Part shown: in pieces, positions 27,087 through 34,626 of the stretch
Layout: every line of letters starts with the position of its first letter
How positions within the stretch are numbered: the first letter of the stretch is position 1
Assembly (NCBI RefSeq): GCF_014982745.1
Contig: NZ_JADCKA010000001.1
Coordinates: 124,001 to 188,000 of the forward strand
DNA: 64,000 nucleotides
Origin: Gallibacter intestinalis
GTDB lineage: Bacteria > Bacillota > Clostridia > Peptostreptococcales > Anaerovoracaceae
Reading direction: 5' to 3'
Position numbers and translations under genes: made by a program
The notes under the pieces: model-generated
Told to the model about the DNA's origin: nothing
Database searches by the model: none
The model's input: the letters and a program-made list of their open reading frames with translations, nothing else

Positions 27087-28514
27087 GTGGACGAAATCGG
27101 AGCTATAAAGCAGAGATTAAGGGAAAGCCAGGATGAAATGCTTTCCACACTGCAACAGCTGATTGGCATAAACAGTGAAGCTGCGGAGCCCGAAAAGGAC
27201 TGTCCGTTTGGGAAAGGCGTTTCGGACGCCTTTCTTTATATGCTGAAAAAAGCAGAAGAGGACGGGTTTAAAACGGTGAACACCGATAATTACGGCGGGC
27301 ATATAGAGCTTTCTGCTGGAGAAAATGCTGACGGCTTAACAATGGGTATCTTGGGTCATCTTGATGTGGTGCCTGCGGGAAGCGGATGGGACTTTGATCC
27401 CTTCGGCGGAGAAATAAAAGACGGCCGCATATACGGTCGCGGTGCAGAGGATGATAAGGGTCCTACCCTAGCAGCATATTATGCCATGAAAGCCATAAAG
27501 GATTGCGGCATAGAGCTTAAAAAGAATGTAAGGCTGATTCTCGGCCTTGATGAGGAAACCGAGTGGGAAGGTATAAAATACTATTTAGAGCATGAGGAGG
27601 CACCGGATTTTGGATTTACACCGGATGCTGATTTTCCTGTGGTGCACGGAGAAAAGGGAATCCTTATCTTTGACCTGGCTCAGAAATTTAAAAAGACAGG
27701 AACCACCGGCATCGAATTGCGTAAGTTCACCGGAGGAAATGCTCCGAACATGGTGGCAGACAGCGCAAGGATGGTTATCTACTCTAAGGACCAGAGCCTT
27801 TACGATGGCATTAAGGATAAGGTTAAAGATTATCGTGAAGAAACTGGTTATGATGTAAAGGCAAAAGGTGCAGGAAAGAGTCTGGAGATAACGGCGACAG
27901 GCATTTCTTCCCACGGGGCAGAGCCGCAGAAGGGGCTTAATGCAATTTCGATTCTTATGGGGTTTGCTGAAAACATTGAATTTGATAACGAAGGAGTTAA
28001 TGACTTTATTGGCTTTTATAACGAAAGACTTGCCTTTGAAACCGATGGAACAAGACTTGGGATAAATCTTAAGGACGAAGTATCCGGCGGCACAGTTGTA
28101 AATGTAGGAATGATTGAAGCGGATAAATATTCTGCAAGGCTTTCAATCAATGTGAGATTTCCTGTAACCCTTGACGACGAAATGGTTTACTCAGCTTTGG
28201 GAAAGACCTTGGAAAACTATGATATCGGTGTGGTAAAGAAAAAATATCAGGAACCGCTGTTTGTGGAAAAGGATGACCCTATGGTGGTAACCCTGATGGA
28301 TGTATATAAAAATGTAACCGGAGATACTGCAGCAGAGCCTATGATAATTGGAGGAGGCACCTATGCAAGGGCTGCAGAGGGCTTTGTGGCTTTCGGTGCT
28401 AAATTCCCAGATGAAGAGGAAAAGGCACACCAGAAAAATGAAAGCGCATCTATTGAAAATCTTATGAAGGCGGCGGAAATCTATGCCGAAGCCATTTACA
28501 GACTATGCGTCTAG
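27087..28514 (+). CDS. pepV: M20-family Xaa-His-type dipeptidase PepV (GTG start)
   Basis: The 475-residue cytoplasmic zinc peptidase has metal-site motifs GHLDVVPAGSGWD near 91-103, YGRGAEDDKGPTLAAYYAMKAI near 115-136, and GLDEETEWEGIKYYL near 152-166. A HGEKG follows near 185, and the PepV lid insertion occupies the middle. It hydrolyses dipeptides, including Xaa-His. The GTG start has CGGAGGT just upstream. It ends 92 bp before the Cys-Pro repeat gene. Confidence 0.92.
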   Translation: MDEIGAIKQRLRESQDEMLSTLQQLIGINSEAAEPEKDCPFGKGVSDAFLYMLKKAEEDGFKTVNTDNYGGHIELSAGENADGLTMGILGHLDVVPAGSGWDFDPFGGEIKDGRIYGRGAEDDKGPTLAAYYAMKAIKDCGIELKKNVRLILGLDEETEWEGIKYYLEHEEAPDFGFTPDADFPVVHGEKGILIFDLAQKFKKTGTTGIELRKFTGGNAPNMVADSARMVIYSKDQSLYDGIKDKVKDYREETGYDVKAKGAGKSLEITATGISSHGAEPQKGLNAISILMGFAENIEFDNEGVNDFIGFYNERLAFETDGTRLGINLKDEVSGGTVVNVGMIEADKYSARLSINVRFPVTLDDEMVYSALGKTLENYDIGVVKKKYQEPLFVEKDDPMVVTLMDVYKNVTGDTAAEPMIIGGGTYARAAEGFVAFGAKFPDEEEKAHQKNESASIENLMKAAEIYAEAIYRLCV

Positions 28515-28606
28515 TAGGAGAAAAAATAAAAAATTCATTTAAAATGTCAGATTTTCCTTTCTTGATTCGTATTATCTGTAGAAGACAACAAAAGGAGGAT
28601 ACGAAG

Positions 28607-29014
28607 ATGAAGGGAAATATGAATAAAGTGAAGAAAACCCTGGCGGTAACATGTACGCTGGCTCTGATGTTTGGAGGAGGAATGGCATACGGCATATATG
28701 GAACGGTAAGCGCAGATGCGGCCGATAGCGGAGCCGTAAAGGAGATAGTGACTGAGGCGGTAGTTCAGGCTGATTGCCCCTATGACGGTGAATGTCCTTA
28801 TAATGGGGATTGTCCTAGATATGAAAATTGTCCGAACAACGCAGATTGTCCATATGACGGAAATGGACCGCAGGATGGCACCGGAATGCAGTATTGTAAG
28901 GCAGATATAAACGGACATCATGGCGAAGGTAATGGCAATGGATATGGTGCCGCTAATGGAAACGGACACCATGGTAATGGTGCCGGCAACGGCAGGCATA
29001 TGAACTGCAGATAA
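28607..29014 (+). CDS. Secreted protein with five Cys-Pro hexapeptide repeats and a Gly/His/Asn-rich tail
   Basis: I do not recognise a known family. The 135-residue product has a signal peptide or membrane anchor (about 7-35, KKTLAVTCTLALMFGGG). Five hexapeptides of form C-P-x-x-x-(D/N/E) run in tandem at residues 57-86: CPYDGE, CPYNGD, CPRYEN, CPNNAD, CPYDGN. The tail from about 97 is rich in Gly, Asn and His (GHHGEGNGNG). Regular Cys and His spacing suggests metal or haem binding, which is inference. I chose the ATG at 28607 because AAAAGGAGG precedes it. It is followed 35 bp later by the sigma factor gene, whose partner has a similar tail. Confidence 0.7.
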   Translation: MKGNMNKVKKTLAVTCTLALMFGGGMAYGIYGTVSADAADSGAVKEIVTEAVVQADCPYDGECPYNGDCPRYENCPNNADCPYDGNGPQDGTGMQYCKADINGHHGEGNGNGYGAANGNGHHGNGAGNGRHMNCR

Positions 29015-29049
29015 AAAAATTCAATTGGCAGATACGAAGTTAAAGAAGT

Positions 29050-29532
29050 ATGAGATCGGAAGAAGATGTAAAAAAAGCGATATACACATATTCGGATTCC
29101 ATAAAGAGAATATGCATTCTCTATCTTAAAAGTCCTCAGGACACAGAGGATATTATGCAAAATGTTTTTCTTAAGTATGCCATGCATGATAAACCTTTTG
29201 AAACCGAAGAACATAGAAAGGCATGGCTTATGAAGGTGGCGGTGAATGCCTGCAGGGATCTTTTGAAAAGCTTTTATCGCAAAAAGATAGCTTTGACGGA
29301 TGTAATTCCTGAAATGGCTGCTGATGAGGACTCTCAGGACGGATATGTGCTGGAAGCGGTCTTATCACTTCCCGCTAAATACAAGGAAGTAATTTACCTT
29401 AAATATTTTGAGGGCTATGATGGCGGAGAAATAGCCCAAATAACCGGAAGAAAACTAAACAGCGTATACAAGCTACTGGACAGAGGCCGCGATATGTTGG
29501 CTCAAAGGCTTGGAGGTGATGATCTTGAATAA
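29050..29532 (+). CDS. ECF-type RNA polymerase sigma factor
   Basis: The 160-residue protein has sigma region 2 (about 10-80: YSDSIKRICILYLKSPQDTEDIMQNVFLKYA and HRKAWLMKVAVNACRDLLKS) and region 4 (about 105-150: LSLPAKYKEVIYLKYFEGYDGGEIAQITGRKLNSVYKLLDRGRDML). It lacks region 3, as ECF factors do. The ribosome site is weak (AAAGAAG). It overlaps the following gene by 8 bp, the usual sigma/anti-sigma arrangement. Confidence 0.92.
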   Translation: MRSEEDVKKAIYTYSDSIKRICILYLKSPQDTEDIMQNVFLKYAMHDKPFETEEHRKAWLMKVAVNACRDLLKSFYRKKIALTDVIPEMAADEDSQDGYVLEAVLSLPAKYKEVIYLKYFEGYDGGEIAQITGRKLNSVYKLLDRGRDMLAQRLGGDDLE

Positions 29533-30139
29533 AATAGAAAAAGCCTTCGGAAATATAAAAGCCGATGATGCCCTCAAAGAAGCGACATTTGAAAAGGTTG
29601 CAGCTCAGATGAGAACGCGACCTGAAAAAAGTAAGGTCGTAAAACAGAGAAAAAATGCTCGCAGATTTGCTGCGGTGGCAGCAGTGCTAGTAGTAGCTCT
29701 TGTGTTTGCAGGCGGTGGATACCATGTATACGCAAAACCTGTGTCATATATAACCATGAATGTAAATCCATCCGTTGAACTGGGAATTAACCGTTGGGAT
29801 AAAGTGGTTGAATGTACGGGCCTTAATGACGATGGAAGTGAACTTTTGAATCGAGTTGATGTGAAAGGCCTTAACTACAAGAATGCCATGGAAGAACTGA
29901 TAGGCGATGAACAGATACAAAGCTGTATAAATAAAGGTGATGAATTTGCTTTTTCTGTGACTTCTGAGGATGACAGCATGGTAAATGAAGTGGAAAGCAT
30001 CTGCAGCGGCCATGGAATGAAGTATCATTGTAACAGAGAAGGTAATGGAACCGGAGAGCATCATGGACAAAATTCCGAAATAAACTCAAATGGCGGAAAT
30101 GGACAAAATGGCGGTCACGGGCACAGACATGGCAGATAA
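29525..30139 (+). CDS. RsgI-like membrane anti-sigma factor with a His/Gly-rich extracellular tail (TTG start)
   Basis: The 204-residue product has a short cytoplasmic N-terminus (1-46), one membrane segment (about 48-66) and an RsgI middle domain (about 72-105, YITMNVNPSVELGINRWDKVVECTGLNDDG). It ends in a low-complexity tail (about 172-204) with HHGQ and GHGHRHGR. RsgI proteins hold a sigma factor and sense outside signals. No zinc-binding anti-sigma (HxxxCxxC) motif is present at the N-terminus. I chose TTG at 29525, eight bases after GGAGG; an in-frame ATG at 29519 is too close to it. Confidence 0.75.
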   Translation: MNKIEKAFGNIKADDALKEATFEKVAAQMRTRPEKSKVVKQRKNARRFAAVAAVLVVALVFAGGGYHVYAKPVSYITMNVNPSVELGINRWDKVVECTGLNDDGSELLNRVDVKGLNYKNAMEELIGDEQIQSCINKGDEFAFSVTSEDDSMVNEVESICSGHGMKYHCNREGNGTGEHHGQNSEINSNGGNGQNGGHGHRHGR

Positions 30140-30158
30140 AATTTAATTTGGAAATATA

Positions 30159-30187
30159 AAAGGATGCGCGGCGTTGCGCATCCTCTT
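30159..30187. terminator. Bidirectional terminator after the sigma/RsgI-like locus
   Basis: AGGATGCGC at 30161-30169 pairs with GCGCATCCT at 30176-30184, with AAA before and TCTTT after. It ends the plus-strand operon and can serve the convergent gene at 30206. Confidence 0.85.
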
Positions 30188-30205
30188 TAAGTGGCAATGA
30201 TATGC

Positions 30206-30892
30206 TTATTTTTTCATTTCTTTAAATTCTTCTCTGAGTTCTTCCTTGAGCTCCTGCTTCATTTCTTCCATTGATGAAGCGATTGCATCTTTAACGATGG
30301 AAGCGATTATGGAAGGATGAGGAGCTGAAGTCTCTCCGTAAAGCTCGCTGGCGTTATTTGCAGCGGAAGGAGCCATTTCGATATTGCTGTCGAAAATGTT
30401 CTGAAGCTCTGCCTCTTCTCCCGGATAACGACCTGGATCGTTCTTAAGAGCGATATGTTCTGTGTTCTTAATCTGTTCAAGAACTTCCTTTTCCTCTTTG
30501 AGAACATCTTCCAACATTTCATGAGGTACATTATTCAGCAGGAAGAGTTCTTCTAGTTCACGACGTACTTCATAGTTTGTATGGATGATTTCCAAAAACA
30601 GCTTGAAGTTGGAGCTCTTTGATGCGTTTTCAAACTGCTCAACGTCCTTTTTAATAAACGAGATGATATTTTCCACAGTTTCGAAACGATAGTTTCTTAC
30701 AGGATATGGTTCGATCCTCTGGAGATATATTTTTTCCTCGTCTTTAATGTAATAGAAATATGATACGGTAAGCTCAGGATTTATCTCAAACTTAACTACC
30801 GCTACTCTTGAAGTGCTGGACTGTATTTTAGTAGCGCCCAGCTGTTTTAAACTCAGATGCAGCATATCTGCCGAAACTGAAGATCTTGCCAT
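30206..30892 (-). CDS. Unrecognised conserved-looking protein
   Basis: I cannot assign a family. The 228-residue soluble protein begins MARSSVSADMLHLSLKQLG. A mixed alpha/beta region (about 25-70, VAVVKFEINPELTVSYFYYIKDEEKIYLQRIEPYP) is followed by long charged helices. The C-terminal region ends in a strongly heptad-like coiled coil (EEMKQELKEELREEFKEMKK), suggesting oligomerisation. AGGAGG lies eight bases before the ATG, supporting a real gene. It is convergent to the sigma locus and divergent from the ribU riboswitch. Confidence 0.75.
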   Translation of the reverse strand: MARSSVSADMLHLSLKQLGATKIQSSTSRVAVVKFEINPELTVSYFYYIKDEEKIYLQRIEPYPVRNYRFETVENIISFIKKDVEQFENASKSSNFKLFLEIIHTNYEVRRELEELFLLNNVPHEMLEDVLKEEKEVLEQIKNTEHIALKNDPGRYPGEEAELQNIFDSNIEMAPSAANNASELYGETSAPHPSIIASIVKDAIASSMEEMKQELKEELREEFKEMKK

Positions 30893-31050
30893 TTTCTATT
30901 CCTCCTTAACATAAAAAAATCAATTCTTTTATGGCTGTGATCATTATTCACCATTACTTATTTTACACTTTTTTTCTGATTTTGCAATCATATAATTGAC
31001 GGAGTTTTTCGCCGGTGTTATACTGACATCGTAAGTTAATAAAACGAATG

Positions 31051-31170
31051 TTTCAGGGCGAGGTGAAAGTCCTCACTGGCGGTGAAGAGCATAGGCTACA
31101 AGTCCGCGAGCCGAAAGGCAGAACCGGTAAAATCCGGTACCAACGGTTAAAGTCCGGAAGGAAGAAACGG
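31051..31170 (+). promoter_or_regulatory. FMN (RFN) riboswitch upstream of ribU
   Basis: The RFN core is visible: TTCAGGGCGAGGTGAAAGTC, then CTCACTGGCGGT, AAGTCCGCGAGCC, GAACCGGTAAAATCCGGT and AGTCCGGAAGGAAGAAA. It binds FMN and switches a downstream attenuator. The promoter must lie near 31000-31045. Confidence 0.95.
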
Positions 31171-31205
31171 TAAAGGATTTTCTTTTATTTATTTTTGCGT
31201 GTAAG

Positions 31206-31236
31206 TCCCCGAACATTCGGTTCGGGGATTTTTATT
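31206..31236 (+). terminator. Attenuator terminator controlled by the first FMN riboswitch
   Basis: TCCCCGAAC at 31206-31214 pairs with GTTCGGGGA at 31220-31228 and is followed by a T-rich run. It lies between the aptamer and the ribU ribosome site. Confidence 0.88.
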
Positions 31237-31250
31237 AGGGAGGAAAGAAT

Positions 31251-31829
31251 ATGAACGGACAGAATGCTGCAGACAACGGAGCCGGAGCAGTAACACTGAC
31301 TCAAAAGAAAACGGTAAAGCTGGCAAAAATGGCCATGCTGGTGGCTATATCGCTTTTGCTTGTTAATATACATTTTCCTATATTTCCGCCTATAGCATTT
31401 ATGGAATACGATCCGGCAGACATTCCTATTTTGATTGGAACCTTTGCTTTCGGACCGGCGGCTGGAATCCTTATTACAGTGGTAACCGCTTTGCTGCAAG
31501 GCTTTACTGTAAGTGCAGCCAGCGGACTATACGGTATATTGATGCACATTATAGCAACTGGCACATATGTGCTTGTGGCAGGCTTTATATACAAATTCCA
31601 TAAGGGTAAAAAGAGCGCTGTAATAGCTCTTATAGCAGGTACATTAGCAATGACTGCAATAATGGTGCCGGCTAATTTAACTATTACACCGTACTTTATG
31701 GGAGTTCCAGTGGATGCCGTAACTGCACTGCTGCCTTTTATCATCGCTTTTAACCTTATAAAGGCAGGTGTGAACGGTCTTATTACTTTCCTGGTTTACA
31801 AGAGAGTATCTAAGTTCCTTCACAGATAA
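31251..31829 (+). CDS. ribU: ECF transporter S component for riboflavin
   Basis: RibU binds riboflavin and works with a shared energising module (EcfAAT) to import it. The 192-residue protein has six hydrophobic segments and the RibU-like pattern FPIFPPIAFMEYDPADIPILIGTFAFGP near 43-70. GGGAGG precedes the ATG. The FMN riboswitch directly upstream supports the substrate assignment. Confidence 0.92.
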   Translation: MNGQNAADNGAGAVTLTQKKTVKLAKMAMLVAISLLLVNIHFPIFPPIAFMEYDPADIPILIGTFAFGPAAGILITVVTALLQGFTVSAASGLYGILMHIIATGTYVLVAGFIYKFHKGKKSAVIALIAGTLAMTAIMVPANLTITPYFMGVPVDAVTALLPFIIAFNLIKAGVNGLITFLVYKRVSKFLHR

Positions 31830-31861
31830 TCAAAAAATGACCGACAAGGATATAGACTCAT

Positions 31862-32302
31862 ATGAAGAAGATAATTATAAAAAACGAAGATGAAACAAAA
31901 GCCTTTGGCGAAAAGTTGGCTTCTCGCCTGAAAAAGGGTGATATTCTGGCATTGGTGGGAGATCTTGGAACCGGTAAGACGGCTCTGACAAAATATATAG
32001 CCAAGGGTCTTGGCATAAAGAGTGAAATAACAAGTCCGACATTTACCATAGTCCGTGAATACAAGGAAGGCAGACTGCCACTGTATCACTTTGATGTGTA
32101 TCGCACGGGAAGTGTTGAAGAAATGTACGACCTTGGATATGAGGAGTATTTTTATGGCGACGGTATATGCGTGATAGAATGGGCGGATATGATTTCCGAA
32201 ATAATCCCTGAGGAGGCTTTGATTATAGCCATAGACAGGGGAAGCACACCTGATGAAAGGGTGTACCGATGCAATTTTGATATAGATAGCTTAAACGGCT
32301 GA
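31862..32302 (+). CDS. tsaE: tRNA t6A biosynthesis ATPase TsaE
   Basis: TsaE is the ATPase that supports TsaB-TsaD in making threonylcarbamoyl-A37 in tRNA. The 146-residue protein has Walker A GDLGTGKT at 33-40, SPTFTIVREY near 60-69, and a Walker-B-like HFDVYR near 78. No terminator separates it from ribU (32-bp gap), so it probably shares the FMN-regulated transcript unless it has its own promoter. Its usual partners tsaB-rimI-tsaD lie 5.6 kb away. Confidence 0.93.
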   Translation: MKKIIIKNEDETKAFGEKLASRLKKGDILALVGDLGTGKTALTKYIAKGLGIKSEITSPTFTIVREYKEGRLPLYHFDVYRTGSVEEMYDLGYEEYFYGDGICVIEWADMISEIIPEEALIIAIDRGSTPDERVYRCNFDIDSLNG

Positions 32303-32333
32303 TATATACGACTAAAACAACTAAAAATAAAAT

Positions 32334-32443
32334 GATCTTCAGGGCAGGGTGAAAGTCCCTACCGGCGGTAAAGCCCGCGAGCCGAAAGGCATGATCCGGT
32401 GAGATTCCGGGGCCGACAGTATAGTCTGGATGGAAGAAGGTCT
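32334..32443 (+). promoter_or_regulatory. FMN (RFN) riboswitch upstream of the riboflavin synthesis genes
   Basis: This copy is close to consensus: TTCAGGGCAGGGTGAAAGTC, CTACCGGCGGTAAAGCCCGC, GATCCGGTGAGATTCCGGG and CCGACAGTATAGTCTGGATG. The GATCTTC start pairs with the GAAG-rich end. A terminator follows at 32492. Confidence 0.96.
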
Positions 32444-32491
32444 GAACATACCATTGATATTTATAACAGATATTATAGTTGATATGCGACG

Positions 32492-32526
32492 ATAGCTCTG
32501 AACTTAAACCTCAGAGCTATTTTTTT
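32492..32526 (+). terminator. Attenuator terminator of the second FMN riboswitch
   Basis: ATAGCTCTGA at 32492-32501 pairs perfectly with TCAGAGCTAT at 32511-32520 and is followed by six T residues. Confidence 0.9.
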
Positions 32527-32529
32527 ATG

Positions 32530-32811
32530 ACCTAACCCAATTTCTCGAAGAGAAATTGTTGGTAGGTCACCTACGCACCTACGGTGCTACGCTGTCCGTT
32601 TTGCATAGCGAATCGCTGACGCTCTTCGTGCAAAAAGGCAAACGACAGAAATTGCGATAATAGTGCGCTTGTGCCCGGAACGGGTATGGCACTCTACGAC
32701 GCATGACCTAACCCAAAGGCAAACGACAGAAATTGCGATAATAGTGCGCTTGTGCCCGGAACGGGTATGGCACTCTACGACGGAAAATGTACCTAACCCA
32801 ATTTCTCGAAG
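32530..32811. repeat. Structured repeat element between the riboswitch and ribD
   Basis: A 68-bp sequence (32634-32701) is repeated exactly at 32715-32782, an 81-bp period. The 21-base block that begins ACCTAACCCAATTTC occurs at both ends (32530-32550 and 32791-32811), with a shorter ACCTAACCC copy between the repeats. The left block folds with the following bases into an imperfect hairpin: AATTTCTC at 32539-32546 pairs with GAGAAATT at 32550-32557. TTTTGCA and TGCAAAA flank an AGCG/CGCT stem near 32599-32635. There is no open reading frame of note. It resembles a small intergenic repeat of the REP/MITE kind, not previously known to me. Confidence 0.7.
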
Positions 32812-32840
32812 TCAAACTATAAATGAAATGAGGTGATTTC

Positions 32841-33947
32841 TTGATTGAAGAAAAATACATGCAGGAGGCCATTGCTCTTGCAAAGAAAGGAACAGGAAGA
32901 GTTTCTCCAAACCCTCTAGTGGGCGCTGTCATAGTCAAGGACGGCGAAGTGATAGGAAGAGGATATCATGAAAAATATGGACAGCCCCATGCGGAAAGAA
33001 ATGCTCTGTCATCGTGCAGTGTATCACCGGAAGGTGCAGACATGTATGTGACATTAGAACCATGTTGCCACCACGGTAAGCAGCCACCGTGCACCGAAGC
33101 CATAGTTGCTGCGGGAATAAAGAGAGTGATAATAGGCTCATCTGATCCCAATCCACTGGTAAGCGGTAAGGGAGTGGTTTTTCTCAAGGAGCATGGCATA
33201 GAGGTGGAAGAAGGTTTTATGAAGGAAGAATGCGATGCCTTAAACGATATATTCTTTCACTATATAAGGACAGGAAGACCCTTTGTAACTATGAAATACG
33301 CCATGACCATGGATGGAAAAATCGCTGCTTTTACGGGAAAATCAAAATGGATAACCGGCGAAGAGGCAAGGAAGCATGTTCACGGTGAGCGCAACAGGAA
33401 TACTGCCATAATGGTGGGAGTGGGAACGGTTATAGCTGATGACCCTATGCTCACATGCCGTATAGAGGGAGGAAGAAATCCTGTAAGGATAATATGCGAC
33501 AGCAGATTGAGAACACCTATAGCTTCATCTTTAGTTTTATCTACCGATGAGGCTCCCGTTATAATAGCAACCTGCTCAAATGATAAAAAGAAGGCAGCAG
33601 AATACATTGAAAAAGGCTGCAGGATATTAAATGTCAAAGAAAAGGACGGCAGGATAGATTTGGATGACCTTATGAAAAAATTGGGCGAGGAAAAAATCGA
33701 CAGCATACTTTTAGAGGGCGGTGGAACCATCAACTGGGAAGCCATTAAAAGCGGTATTGTCAATAGAGTACAGGCCTACATAGCTCCGAAGCTTTTAGGA
33801 GGAAAAGATGCTAAAACACCTGTGGAAGGTAAAGGAGCTCCTTCACCTCAGGAAGCAGTCATGCTAGGTGAAAGCAGGATAACAAAGCTGGGAGATGATC
33901 TGCTTATAGAAAGCGAGGTGATATCCGATGTTCACGGGAATAGTTGA
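32841..33947 (+). CDS. ribD: Bifunctional riboflavin deaminase/reductase (TTG start)
   Basis: RibD carries out the second and third steps of riboflavin synthesis. The 368-residue protein has an N-terminal zinc deaminase domain (HAERNAL near 50 and PCCHHGKQPPC near 74-84). The C-terminal NADPH reductase domain carries TMKYAMTMDGKIA near 150 and LLEGGGTINWEAI near 293. The start is TTG after GAGGTG; the next in-frame ATG is at 32859. It is the first structural gene after the repeat element and overlaps ribE by 20 bp. Confidence 0.95.
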   Translation: MIEEKYMQEAIALAKKGTGRVSPNPLVGAVIVKDGEVIGRGYHEKYGQPHAERNALSSCSVSPEGADMYVTLEPCCHHGKQPPCTEAIVAAGIKRVIIGSSDPNPLVSGKGVVFLKEHGIEVEEGFMKEECDALNDIFFHYIRTGRPFVTMKYAMTMDGKIAAFTGKSKWITGEEARKHVHGERNRNTAIMVGVGTVIADDPMLTCRIEGGRNPVRIICDSRLRTPIASSLVLSTDEAPVIIATCSNDKKKAAEYIEKGCRILNVKEKDGRIDLDDLMKKLGEEKIDSILLEGGGTINWEAIKSGIVNRVQAYIAPKLLGGKDAKTPVEGKGAPSPQEAVMLGESRITKLGDDLLIESEVISDVHGNS

Positions 33948-34599
33948 GGAAATCGGAAAGATATGCGATATCACAAGGGGAAGGCATTCGGCAACACTGA
34001 CCATTGAAGCAAATAAAGTTCTTGAGGATGCGAAAATAGGCGACAGCATAGCTGTAAACGGCATTTGCCTTACAGTGACTTCACTGCCGTCAGGAAGATT
34101 AACAGCAGATGTCATGCATGAGACCATGAACAGGACATCCATGGGGAAGCTGAGGCCCGGTGACAGGGTAGGACTTGAAAGAGCAATGCCTGTAAATGGG
34201 AGATTTGGAGGCCATATTGTAGCCGGACATGCGGACGGAACTGGAACAATCGAAGATATTAGAAAAGATGATAACGCCATATGGTACACGGTGAGAACGA
34301 GCCCGGAAATAATGAAATATATCGTGGAAAAGGGCTCTGTGGCACTGGACGGCATAAGCCTGACCGTAGCCAAAATCACCGAAAATACGTTTTCCATATC
34401 GGCAATACCCCATACCGTGGCCAATACGGTTTTAAAGGACAGACAAAAAGGCGATATGGTGAATATAGAAAACGATATTGTCGGCAAATACATAGAAAAG
34501 CTTATAAAATACGACGAAGGCAAAGCTGCAGGAGCAGAAAATAAAAAGAATGCAGAAAGCGGCATAACTAGTGAATTCTTGATGAGACACGGATTTTAG
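33928..34599 (+). CDS. ribE: Riboflavin synthase, alpha chain
   Basis: Two molecules of lumazine dismutate to riboflavin in this homotrimer. The 223-residue protein begins MFTGIVEEIGKI and contains two lumazine-binding repeats (about 1-97 and 98-195), each with a SIAVNGICLTV or SVALDGISLTV core. It also has the ligand motif GGHIVAGHADGTG. An extra roughly 20-residue charged tail follows the usual end. The gene overlaps ribD and is 27 bp before ribBA. Confidence 0.95.
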   Translation: MFTGIVEEIGKICDITRGRHSATLTIEANKVLEDAKIGDSIAVNGICLTVTSLPSGRLTADVMHETMNRTSMGKLRPGDRVGLERAMPVNGRFGGHIVAGHADGTGTIEDIRKDDNAIWYTVRTSPEIMKYIVEKGSVALDGISLTVAKITENTFSISAIPHTVANTVLKDRQKGDMVNIENDIVGKYIEKLIKYDEGKAAGAENKKNAESGITSEFLMRHGF

Positions 34600-34626
34600 T
34601 CCGTATCATATAATAGGAGGTTAAAA

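Noticed and set aside
32634-32782. Possible CRISPR array
   Set aside because: There are only two repeat copies, each 68 bp and separated by 13 bp; no typical repeat-spacer size and no cas genes in the window.
32527-32840. Insertion sequence between the riboswitch and ribD
   Set aside because: No transposase frame and no long terminal inverted repeats with target duplications; kept as an unclassified repeat instead.
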